Positions 1 to 6,146 are shown, counted from the first letter of the stretch. The stretch: 6,146 nt of DNA from Ignavibacteria bacterium UBA2333 (GCA_002344895.1 DDUR01000037.1:1-6146), one strand, 5' to 3'. Notes: generated by a model from the letters alone, not told the origin. Made by a program: numbers and translations.

Positions 1-152
1 CCCGCCGAGACCGACGCGAACACCCGGCAAGGCGCGGCTGACCCCCCCGGGAGCGTAGCGACCGCCCCGCGAAGCGCAGCTGAGCACCCCGTGAAGCGCA
101 GCTGAGCACCCCGCGAAGCGCAGCTGAGCACCCCGTGAGGCGAAGCCGAACT
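1..152. repeat. GC-rich 22-bp tandem repeat array at the 3' end of the gene cluster
   Basis: Three consecutive 22-bp units (65-86, 87-108, 109-130) are identical except for one alternating C/T. Each begins CCCCG(C/T)GAAGCGC and ends AGCTGAGCA. A fourth unit (131-152) keeps the phase and the CCCCGTGA start but diverges to GGCGAAGCCGAACT. Upstream, 1-64 can be divided into three more diverged units of 21-22 bp (about 1-22, 23-43, 44-64). Each starts with CCC, and the second and third carry related words (GGCGCGGCTGACC, GAGCGTAGCGACC). The last unit ends at the base next to the MFS stop codon (153-155), so the array would be transcribed as 3' UTR. Read on the minus strand it has no stop codon in any frame. 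It has no unique spacers, so it is not a CRISPR. No gene is seen in it. Its function is unknown; a dispersed intergenic repeat family is the simplest explanation. The left edge is cut by the window. Confidence 0.85.
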
Positions 153-1367
153 CTACGTTCTCCTCACAACCCAAACGGCTGTGAACATGATAAGACCTTG
201 AACAAGAAACACCGTCTCAAGAGGAGCAACCATCGTAATGAGTCCACAGAGTAATGGACCTGTTAGATTACCCGCGAGTGTAACACTCGAAGCAAGACCC
301 ATAATTCCACCTCTGCGGTCTTGAGGTACGTGTCGTGTGAGTTCGGCATACGTTAACGGTACAATAGCTCCACTCGCGAGGCCGATGATGGCACGTAATG
401 GAAAGAGCCACTCATACGTGGGAACGATACTTTGTAGAATCTGACCAACTGCTACCATGAGACCTGCGACAGTGATTGTTCGGCGATGACCGTGACGGTC
501 TGAACGTGCTCCCCACCACGGTGCGCTGATGATAACACATATGCCAACGATACTGACTATCGTACCAGATAATGACGACAATAAGGCCGTTGGTGCACCA
601 AGTTGTTCAAGGTAATATGGGAAGATCGGCGATGCGAGCACGATACTACACTGGGCAAGAAACACAACGAGGAAGCTCTTGCGCAAGCGGGAATCGCGTG
701 CGGCAATTCGAACCGTGCGGCCAACGCCCATGGATCGACGTCCTCCTAGTACCGACGTGTCTTCGCGAACTCGTACGGCGATGATAATCAGACTTATAAA
801 ACAGAGTAGTCCAACAAAGAAGAAGACCGTGCGGTAGCCAAAGGCGTCCGATACCGCACCACCAATGAGTGGACCAATGATGTTACCTGCACTGATGGAC
901 GTCTGTAGTGTTGCCAACGCCGTACCTGTTTTCTCCGTTGGTGTTTGTGTGCTCACAAAGGCATTGGTACTGGCGATAAATCCCGATACTGCTCCTTGAA
1001 GGAGCCGCAAAAAAAACAATGTCCAAATGTTTGATGCAAAGCCCATCAACGACATGGTGATGCCGAGTCCGGCCACAGCGCGCATCACCATCAGTTTCTG
1101 GCCGTACTTGTCCCCCATTGCTCCCCATACAGGTGTGAGGAGGGATGACGTCATAAATGGTGCTGCCATGATCAGACCTGACCATAACGGCACGTCCTCA
1201 CGCGCTACTCCAAGTTCGGGTACGTACAATGGTAAAAATGGCAAACAACCACTCATACCAACCATGGCAACAAACTGTGCAAACCACAGGATAAGGAGGT
1301 TCCGCCTCCACGGCTCACCAGTTGCCGAACGAAGTTCAGAGAAGACGGTTCCGAGTCGTGCCCTCAT
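153..1367 (-). CDS. MFS transporter, DHA1/drug:H+ antiporter-like, 12 TM
   Basis: This is an inner-membrane secondary transporter, probably a proton-coupled exporter; the substrate cannot be predicted. From the ATG at 1367 it is 404 aa, the normal length for a 12-TM MFS protein. Visible motifs (numbering from this ATG) are motif A in loop 2-3 (GAMGDKYGQKLMVMR, about 82-96, with Asp86), motif B-like RLLQG in TM4 (121-125), the antiporter motif C GPLIGG in TM5 (about 165-170) and a second motif A-like GARSDRHGHRR in loop 8-9 (about 286-296). Motif C is typical of exporters and argues against a sugar importer. Start choice: a longer frame begins with GTG at 1412 and overlaps the rhomboid gene by 35 nt, adding a polar 15-residue segment. 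I prefer the ATG at 1367 because it lies 10 nt after the rhomboid stop and is preceded by TAAGG at an 8-nt spacing. It is the last gene of the cluster and ends in a short cytoplasmic tail (VVRRT) right at the repeat array. The family is certain, the specificity is not. Confidence 0.9.
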   Translation of the reverse strand: MRARLGTVFSELRSATGEPWRRNLLILWFAQFVAMVGMSGCLPFLPLYVPELGVAREDVPLWSGLIMAAPFMTSSLLTPVWGAMGDKYGQKLMVMRAVAGLGITMSLMGFASNIWTLFFLRLLQGAVSGFIASTNAFVSTQTPTEKTGTALATLQTSISAGNIIGPLIGGAVSDAFGYRTVFFFVGLLCFISLIIIAVRVREDTSVLGGRRSMGVGRTVRIAARDSRLRKSFLVVFLAQCSIVLASPIFPYYLEQLGAPTALLSSLSGTIVSIVGICVIISAPWWGARSDRHGHRRTITVAGLMVAVGQILQSIVPTYEWLFPLRAIIGLASGAIVPLTYAELTRHVPQDRRGGIMGLASSVTLAGNLTGPLLCGLITMVAPLETVFLVQGLIMFTAVWVVRRT

Positions 1368-1375
1368 ATCATCGG

Positions 1376-1380
1376 CCTTA
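1376..1380 (-). promoter_or_regulatory. Weak Shine-Dalgarno-like TAAGG before the MFS ATG
   Basis: TAAGG on the minus strand lies 8 nt upstream of the ATG at 1367, and its TAA is also the rhomboid stop codon. It is the only start in the window with an SD-like sequence at a sensible distance, and it is the main reason for choosing this ATG over the GTG at 1412. Four matching bases can occur by chance, so the call is weak. Confidence 0.35.
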
Positions 1381-2028
1381 TCGCCGTCGGGCGATGAACC
1401 ATCCGATGGCACCGGCGATGATCATAATGCCGATGTACGGTAGCCGATCTTCAATGATCCCAGGATAGAATGCCAGGATCATTCCCATACCAGCAACCAT
1501 TCCACCAAGATGTGCTTCGTGGCCAATGTTGTCATACCTATTTCCGGTTCCAACAATGCTTACGATGATGTAGAGTGCACCAGCTAACCATGCAGGCAGC
1601 GGTATTGGCATTGGCCAGATGATCATTGAGAGATTTGGTTCTGCAAGTGTAGCTGCACCAACAATGGCAGAGACGGCACCACTGGCACCAACGGCTCGAT
1701 AGTCCAAAGAATGTCGATGAACAACGAGAGAAACAAAGGAGCCAACAACGGCACCCAGGAGATAGGTAAGTCCATATCTCCATGATGCCATGACATGCTC
1801 TAACCAGGACCCAAAAAAGAAGAGTGTAAACATGTTGCCGGCGAGATGCATGTAGTCGGCATGGACAAGCGCTACAGTTGCAAACCGCCAGAACTCATTG
1901 TAATCAAGAGCACCGCGCACACTGAACATCAGACGCACATAGAGTGCCGTGTTCTTAAACGAGACGATCGTGACCGCTACGGTAGCGATCACGATCGTCA
2001 GAGTTACAGGCGATTGCGCGAGATCCAT
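1378..2028 (-). CDS. Rhomboid family intramembrane serine protease
   Basis: This is an inner-membrane protease that cuts transmembrane segments of client proteins; the client is unknown. The 216-aa protein has about six to seven hydrophobic segments and no extra soluble domain, so it is the minimal bacterial rhomboid form. Family marks are in order: E-x-W-R in the L1 loop (E45, W47, R48), the H-x4-H-x3-N motif (H56, H61, N65), the catalytic GASG with Ser116, and HEAHLGG with catalytic His173. With the Ser/His dyad intact it should be active. The ATG shares its A with the DUF2723 stop codon (TAATG), which fixes the start and suggests translational coupling. No Shine-Dalgarno sequence precedes it. 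Oddity: codons 10-22, in the first TM segment, are an almost perfect inverted repeat (1963-1999). The C-terminus ends FIARRR, a positively charged stop after the last membrane segment. Confidence 0.92.
   Translation of the reverse strand: MDLAQSPVTLTIVIATVAVTIVSFKNTALYVRLMFSVRGALDYNEFWRFATVALVHADYMHLAGNMFTLFFFGSWLEHVMASWRYGLTYLLGAVVGSFVSLVVHRHSLDYRAVGASGAVSAIVGAATLAEPNLSMIIWPMPIPLPAWLAGALYIIVSIVGTGNRYDNIGHEAHLGGMVAGMGMILAFYPGIIEDRLPYIGIMIIAGAIGWFIARRR
1963..1999. repeat. 37-nt inverted repeat inside the rhomboid coding region
   Basis: Two 18-nt arms (1963-1980 and 1982-1999) are reverse complements except at one position and are separated by a single base. In the minus-strand mRNA the mismatch becomes a G-U wobble, so the transcript could form a hairpin of about 17 pairs with a 3-nt loop, starting about 29 nt after the A of the ATG. 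Each arm contains the palindrome ACGATCGT. It encodes T-I-V-I-A-T-V-A-V-T-I-V, a near-mirror peptide in the first TM segment. It is either a translation-modulating hairpin or a by-product of a repetitive I/V/A/T helix. Confidence 0.8.
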
Positions 2029-2030
2029 TA
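2026..2030 (-). promoter_or_regulatory. TAATG stop/start overlap joining DUF2723 and rhomboid genes
   Basis: The DUF2723 stop TAA (2030-2028) and the rhomboid ATG (2028-2026) share one A. There is no ribosome-binding sequence upstream, so rhomboid translation probably depends on ribosomes terminating on the DUF2723 frame and restarting. This links expression of the two membrane proteins. Confidence 0.75.
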
Positions 2031-5000
2031 GTTGCCGGGCAACATCGTGGTGGCCATAGGTTCGACCGACCTGCCAAGTTTACGACGTAGTTCCTGGATA
2101 CGGCTTTGCAGAGCCATCGCCGCTTCCATACTGCGTCGATCTCCACCCTGGATTGGATACTTCGATTGCAGTGCCTCTGCTACAGAGAGTGCACCTTCGG
2201 TATCACCCGATGCCAGCTTGCGGTCGATGTCAAGTTCGTCGATCATAAAGAGCAGAACAGGATCCTTACCGAGGCGCAACAATTCGCCATAGTATCGTTT
2301 TGCCTCATTCCAGCGTTCGAGCATCTTACATGCCTCTGCTGCGATGCGCTCTGCAGGCATACGCTCATCGCTATAGGTCCGATCCCTCTCCTTCAGTTTA
2401 GGATTCTTGATCATTGCGTCTGCACTGGCAAGAAGGAGTTCTGCCATGGCATTTCGCTCTTTCTTCATTCCGCAAACGTCATAGAACGATGCGAACTGGA
2501 ACTCATACATTATTCCCAGTGGGAACATGTCAACACTGATGAGTTCATTCATCTTGTTCAGGATCTTACCCGCCCGTGCTGTATCGCGTTTCTCGTTGAG
2601 AACGTACGTTGCGTATTTGTAAAATACGTTACGGTAATTCATCATGTAACCACGATGAACGTCGTCATAGTAGACGTCCTTATTCGCAAGGTTGCGGAAC
2701 TTCAATCCAACAGCAGGTGTGAGGGAATAGTCGTCGTTTGTGGCGTACTTGGAGTCCATCAAGGCCTTCCACATGTAGTCGTCATCTACACCCTCTCCAA
2801 TGGCCGAGCGCTGTGGAGCTGGACAGACTCGGAATGCCATACCTTCAAGGCGCAGGTAGTTGTCAAGACCGCAATACTCATCAGCCCACGACGGGTCTCC
2901 AACAGATGTACTGAAGTAGACAGGTCGCGTAAACCGGGTCTGCTTAAGAATATCGGCTACTAAACGGTGTTGCACACCGAAGAAATACTCGCCGTTGCCC
3001 CTTTGCCGCCCCTTAAACAACCATGACATTGTGCCGCGGTTGATAACTGCAGTATCGGTTGTGAACTTCCGCAGAATATCGCGGTCAACATTCACAACGA
3101 TCTCACGTGCGGGGCCGAACTCGTAACCAAGGGCACGACGGTCATCCTCTGGTACTGATAGTGACTCGTCAGAGAACGACAATGGAATTCGTTGCGCACC
3201 AAATGGTTCACGATTCTTGAGCTGCTCAACGTACCACGTTGTTTGACCAAGCGAAAGGTTTACAACACGTACATCTCGGCGAACTCCAGCCACGTCTTGT
3301 AAGTACCAAACCGGGAAGGTATCGTTGTCACCATTGGTGAATACAATAGCGTCCTTGTCGAGTGACTGCAAGATGTTATAGGCATAGTCAAAGGCCATGT
3401 AATTACCGGCCCTCGAATGTGTGTGCCACTGTTGAATGGCCATGTTGAGCGGTGCTATGGCCAACGATGCAAGGATACCACCTCCAACAACGGCAACCTT
3501 GTTGCGCATCTTTTCGAGTATCGCAAAGACGCCAATTCCCGTCCACATGGCCCAAATCATAAATGAGCCAACGTAGAAGTAGTCGCGCTCTCGCGGTTGC
3601 GGATTCTGTTGGTTCTGCTGAATGGCCGCTAGAACACCCATCATGAGGAATCCCACAAACCATACCCACGCCATCTTTGGATCGCGTGTGAAGTGGAAGA
3701 TGAGTCCAACGAGTCCTAACAAGAACGGTATAGCCCAGAGACGTATCGGAAAGTGTTCCCCCTGGCCATTCTTGTAGTTATACAGTTCTACTTCTGAAGA
3801 TGAAGGGATAAAGGCCGACGGAGAATCCTGCTCGTCACTGATACGACCAATAAAGTTCCATGCGAAGTATCGCAGGTACATGTGATCGATTTGATAATCC
3901 CAGAGGTAGGCTAGTTCACCCATTGTGTGAACCTTCATCTTGTCATAGTCCGGTACACCAATCTGGCTGCCGTCCTTCCGAAGAGCACCCTTTACCGGTG
4001 GTGGTGTCCAACGTTGTGTTGGACCATCGCCATCATACTTCCGGTAATGCATGACAAACCGATCCTCGGTCTGATACCGTCGTGGCCACATCGGGGCCTC
4101 GCCGTATTGTTCACGACCGAGGTAACTGACGAGCTTTTCAAAACTGTCAGGCTTGTTTTCATTCATCGGAGGGTTACTGTTGGAACGAACAAGCAGGTGT
4201 CCGTACGTCGAGTATCCAAGGACGATGAGCAGGAAGGACGTGGTTGTTAACGATAGGATTCCATGACCTGTTTTACGCCCATACCATGCTCCCCATGCTG
4301 CCAAGAGCAGAATACCTACGCCAATGATTTGGACAAACGCACTATCCGTGATGGCATACTCACGCGCCTCAGAACGGAAAAACGGTAACGTACCAGCAAA
4401 GAATGCCGGCAACTTCATGATGATGAGGTTATACGTTACATAGAACGTCACGAGCCCAATACCAAGTGTCAGTAAGAGCGTCGCTGGACGCACTGGATAC
4501 TTGCGGAGATAGATAAGCAGGACGAGCGAGAAGATCGTCAGGATCGATAACAGGTGGACGCCGATCGAAAGGCCAATCAGGTAAGCAATGAGCAAGAGAT
4601 ATCGCTCGGCACCCGGATCATCTGCCTTTTCATTCCAGACCATCATAAGCCAGAGGATCACAGCTACAAAGAGGCCGGAGGCCGCATACACTTCAGACTC
4701 AACGGCGTTAAACCAGTTCGTGTCGCTATAGGTATAGACCATCGCCGACACGAAGGCACTTCCGTATACGAGGATTGCATTCCCTACTTCGTAGAGCGGC
4801 TCACGGAAAAAGTTCCGGATGATCTTCACCGTGATGAGATACAATAGCAGCACGGTCAAGGCGCTCGAGACAACACTCAGCAGGTTTACTCGCCAGCCAT
4901 CGTCACCGATTGGCAGGAGATGGAAGAGTTTTCCCAGCATCAGGAAGAGTGGGGCACCTGGAGGGTGCGGTACCTGCTGCTGCACTGCGGCGGCCGTAAA

Positions 5001-5117
5001 CTCACCGCAGTCCCAGAAGGGCACGGTTGGTTGGACCGTCAGGAGGTACGTCACCAGGGAGATGACGAGGGCAAGGGCACCGAACCCCCAGTGCAGCGAT
5101 TTGTTCTCGTTCTGCAT
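2028..5117 (-). CDS. DUF2723 / TMEM260-like large membrane protein, putative GT-C glycosyltransferase
   Basis: This 1029-aa protein belongs to the DUF2723 (TMEM260-like) family. The human relative TMEM260 has been reported to be a protein O-mannosyltransferase; whether this bacterial protein transfers a sugar is inference. After TM1 (about 10-28) comes a loop with W-D-C-G-E-F (Asp36, Glu39) and H-P-P-G-A-P-L (51-57). Acidic residues in the first outer loop are the usual catalytic position of GT-C enzymes. About 12 TM segments follow: roughly eight more before residue 305, then a long polar loop (about 306-455), then four at about 457-559. From about 560 on it is soluble, probably periplasmic, with the conserved block TNGDNDTFPVWYLQD (594-608). 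The last part (about 825-1010) is helix-rich and TPR-like. It starts 15 nt after the ROK stop with no Shine-Dalgarno sequence and ends in the TAATG overlap with the rhomboid gene. Full length, with no sign of frameshift. Confidence 0.9.
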   Translation of the reverse strand: MQNENKSLHWGFGALALVISLVTYLLTVQPTVPFWDCGEFTAAAVQQQVPHPPGAPLFLMLGKLFHLLPIGDDGWRVNLLSVVSSALTVLLLYLITVKIIRNFFREPLYEVGNAILVYGSAFVSAMVYTYSDTNWFNAVESEVYAASGLFVAVILWLMMVWNEKADDPGAERYLLLIAYLIGLSIGVHLLSILTIFSLVLLIYLRKYPVRPATLLLTLGIGLVTFYVTYNLIIMKLPAFFAGTLPFFRSEAREYAITDSAFVQIIGVGILLLAAWGAWYGRKTGHGILSLTTTSFLLIVLGYSTYGHLLVRSNSNPPMNENKPDSFEKLVSYLGREQYGEAPMWPRRYQTEDRFVMHYRKYDGDGPTQRWTPPPVKGALRKDGSQIGVPDYDKMKVHTMGELAYLWDYQIDHMYLRYFAWNFIGRISDEQDSPSAFIPSSSEVELYNYKNGQGEHFPIRLWAIPFLLGLVGLIFHFTRDPKMAWVWFVGFLMMGVLAAIQQNQQNPQPRERDYFYVGSFMIWAMWTGIGVFAILEKMRNKVAVVGGGILASLAIAPLNMAIQQWHTHSRAGNYMAFDYAYNILQSLDKDAIVFTNGDNDTFPVWYLQDVAGVRRDVRVVNLSLGQTTWYVEQLKNREPFGAQRIPLSFSDESLSVPEDDRRALGYEFGPAREIVVNVDRDILRKFTTDTAVINRGTMSWLFKGRQRGNGEYFFGVQHRLVADILKQTRFTRPVYFSTSVGDPSWADEYCGLDNYLRLEGMAFRVCPAPQRSAIGEGVDDDYMWKALMDSKYATNDDYSLTPAVGLKFRNLANKDVYYDDVHRGYMMNYRNVFYKYATYVLNEKRDTARAGKILNKMNELISVDMFPLGIMYEFQFASFYDVCGMKKERNAMAELLLASADAMIKNPKLKERDRTYSDERMPAERIAAEACKMLERWNEAKRYYGELLRLGKDPVLLFMIDELDIDRKLASGDTEGALSVAEALQSKYPIQGGDRRSMEAAMALQSRIQELRRKLGRSVEPMATTMLPGN

Positions 5118-5132
5118 GTGTACTACGAATGG

Positions 5133-6086
5133 TTAAGAATGAACGTGCAAAGGTAAGAAGGCCGCCCCTATGAGACCCGCATCTTGTCCAAAGGCAGCCG
5201 GGATCACGGAAAACGATGCTGCAATCGTCGGAATTGCTCGTTCGCGGATGGTTTTGATAAGGGGCGAAAAAAGGGGCTCACCAGCCGCCGATATTCCCCC
5301 GCCCACCACAACCACACGAAGGCCAAGTACAGCCATGGCCGATGATAGACCCAATCCCAACCAGGTTGCCGTCTGCTGCAATACTTCACGAGCAACAGGA
5401 TTTCCGTCATTCGCAGCCCGAGCAAGGTCGACAATGTCGACAATATCGGTTTCCGAAGGAATCGTCGACGCAAGCCCGGTCTGTTGTAGTGTATGAAGGA
5501 TTCCAACACGACCAACAAACTCCTCAAGAACCCCGGCACGAAAACCGCGCCCTTGAGACCGCTCTGCCTCCGTTGGCTGGATGTCGGCGCGAATGATTAT
5601 GTGTCCGATCTCTCCGGCATCTCCATACGGACCAGTATGAAGTCGGCCGTTGAGTATCACTCCCCCACCCACTCCCGTACCGAGCGTAACGTAGAGCATA
5701 TCCTTATGCCCCTTTCCAGCCCCATAACCATATTCGGCAAGGGCGGCAGCATTAGCATCATTTTCTACGACGACGTGTTGATCAACCATGCTGCGAAGAA
5801 TGTCACCCAGAGGAACGGAATCCCACCCCGGTAAATTCGGTGGACACTGAACACGGCGTGAGGAAGGATCAACAACACCGGGAACACCCACACCCCACGT
5901 TGATAGGTTAGGATGTACTTCGTGCAGCTCGTGAACGATACGCTGCAGCTGAGTTATCACATGGTCTAATCCCATCTCGGCCTGTGTTGGCACAGACCGT
6001 TTTGTCAGTATCGTACCCGCATCATCAAGCACACCGTACTTGATGTACGTCCCACCAATGTCAATTCCTGCATGAAGAGTAGGCAT
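5133..6086 (-). CDS. ROK family sugar kinase (glucokinase-like), lacking the zinc-site cysteines
   Basis: This is a cytoplasmic ATP-dependent hexose or amino-sugar kinase of the ROK family. It is 317 aa, the usual length for a kinase without a DNA-binding domain, so it is not a NagC/XylR-type repressor. Visible motifs are the phosphate loop DIGGT (9-13), the catalytic E-N-D-A-N with Asp110, the second phosphate loop LGTGVGGG (135-142), the sugar-binding E-I-G-H (Glu159, His162) and the adenosine motif VVVGGGIS (258-265). The sugar-contacting Glu that normally closes CxCGxxGCxE is kept (Glu188). All three cysteines of that zinc motif are missing, with Gly179, Gly181 and Val186 in their places; the only cysteine in the protein is Cys81. 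Substrate is not predictable; glucose, N-acetylglucosamine or N-acetylmannosamine are all possible. It is the first gene of the cluster, 15 nt before the DUF2723 gene. No Shine-Dalgarno sequence precedes its ATG; the leader is C-rich. Confidence 0.92.
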   Translation of the reverse strand: MPTLHAGIDIGGTYIKYGVLDDAGTILTKRSVPTQAEMGLDHVITQLQRIVHELHEVHPNLSTWGVGVPGVVDPSSRRVQCPPNLPGWDSVPLGDILRSMVDQHVVVENDANAAALAEYGYGAGKGHKDMLYVTLGTGVGGGVILNGRLHTGPYGDAGEIGHIIIRADIQPTEAERSQGRGFRAGVLEEFVGRVGILHTLQQTGLASTIPSETDIVDIVDLARAANDGNPVAREVLQQTATWLGLGLSSAMAVLGLRVVVVGGGISAAGEPLFSPLIKTIRERAIPTIAASFSVIPAAFGQDAGLIGAAFLPLHVHS

Positions 6087-6106
6087 GGCGGAAGATAGGG
6101 ATTGGT

Positions 6107-6146
6107 GGGGAGGCAGGTGGGGTGGCAGGTGGGGTTAATGGTGGGG
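6107..6146. repeat. 12-bp G-rich tandem repeat upstream of the ROK gene, potential G-quadruplex
   Basis: GGGG runs on the plus strand start at 6107, 6119, 6131 and 6143, exactly 12 bp apart. They are separated by AGGCAGGT, TGGCAGGT and TTAATGGT. An additional GGG lies at 6098-6100. The run lies 20-60 nt upstream of the ROK ATG, so it sits in the leader or promoter region as the C-rich strand of the mRNA sense. The 8-nt linkers are slightly longer than the 1-7 nt of the usual quadruplex definition, so folding is possible but not assured. The array is cut by the window edge, and no promoter can be recognised. Confidence 0.7.

Larger units (their letters stand above)
153..6086 (-). other. Probable four-gene operon: ROK kinase, DUF2723, rhomboid, MFS
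   Basis: All four genes share a strand, with junctions of +15 nt, -1 nt (TAATG) and +10 nt (or -35 nt with the GTG start). No room remains for internal promoters or terminators between genes, although promoters inside the 3-kb DUF2723 gene cannot be excluded. The promoter should lie beyond position 6146. Confidence 0.75.

Noticed and set aside
1..152. CRISPR array
   Set aside because: The 22-bp units are contiguous, with no unique spacers between them, and no cas gene is nearby.
1..152. Rho-independent terminator for the operon
   Set aside because: Only short 3-bp stems (for example GGCGAAGCC) are visible and no T-run follows on the minus strand.
991..1005. Intrinsic terminator at the GCTCCTT/AAGGAGC palindrome
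   Set aside because: The homopolymer follows as A8 on the plus strand and precedes the hairpin as T8 on the minus strand, so neither strand has the stem-then-T order.
1027..1443. 138-aa plus-strand open frame
   Set aside because: It is antisense to the MFS gene and its junction with rhomboid, with no recognisable domain; it reflects the codon use of the real gene.
2106..2963. 285-aa plus-strand open frame
   Set aside because: It lies wholly antisense to the DUF2723 gene, which has clear family motifs. The translated peptide is cysteine- and histidine-rich without recognisable domains, as expected of a shadow frame.
5429..5446. Tandem GTCGACAAT repeat as a regulatory or binding site
   Set aside because: It is two 9-bp copies within the ROK gene encoding IVDIVD in frame, easily explained by the protein sequence.
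5133..6086. ROK protein as a transcriptional repressor (NagC/Mlc type)
   Set aside because: The protein starts directly with the ATP-binding DIGGT motif at residue 9 and has no N-terminal helix-turn-helix domain.

Overview
The window is a compact cluster of four genes, all on the minus strand, so it reads from right to left. In transcription order they are a ROK-family sugar kinase (6086-5133), a large DUF2723/TMEM260-like membrane protein that probably has a GT-C glycosyltransferase fold (5117-2028), a rhomboid-family intramembrane serine protease (2028-1378) and a 12-TM major facilitator transporter of drug-efflux type (1367-153, or 1412-153 if a GTG start is used). The junctions are a 15-nt gap, a TAATG stop/start overlap, and a 10-nt gap (or a 35-nt overlap with the GTG start). 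This is what a single polycistronic mRNA would look like. No tRNA, rRNA, CRISPR, transposase or phage gene is visible, and no gene-free stretch exceeds about 150 nt.

Organism: DUF2723 proteins of about 1000 aa that combine an N-terminal W-D-C-G-E-F / H-P-P-G membrane domain with the N-G-D-N-D-T-F-P block are typical of the Bacteroidetes/Chlorobi/Ignavibacteria (FCB) group. At least three of the four starts have no Shine-Dalgarno sequence, which also fits that group. The coding sequence has moderate GC content. A relative of Kapabacteria, Ignavibacteria or Chlorobi is my best guess, but this is inference from gene type and not a phylogeny.

Layout: 1-152 is a GC-rich tandem array with a 22-bp period, ending at the base next to the MFS stop codon. 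153-6086 is the gene cluster. 6107-6146 is a second, unrelated 12-bp tandem repeat with four evenly spaced GGGG runs, lying directly upstream of the first gene and cut by the window edge. The cluster is therefore bracketed by two different short tandem arrays.

Function: three of the four products are integral membrane proteins and the fourth is a cytoplasmic sugar kinase. A link to envelope glycosylation or sugar handling is possible (kinase making a sugar phosphate, DUF2723 transferring a sugar at the outer face of the inner membrane, rhomboid cutting membrane proteins, MFS exporting a solute). The genes could equally be unrelated housekeeping functions sharing a transcript. Nothing here proves a new system. 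The items most worth checking are the 18-bp hairpin inside the rhomboid coding region, the loss of all three zinc-site cysteines in the ROK kinase, and the two flanking repeat arrays.
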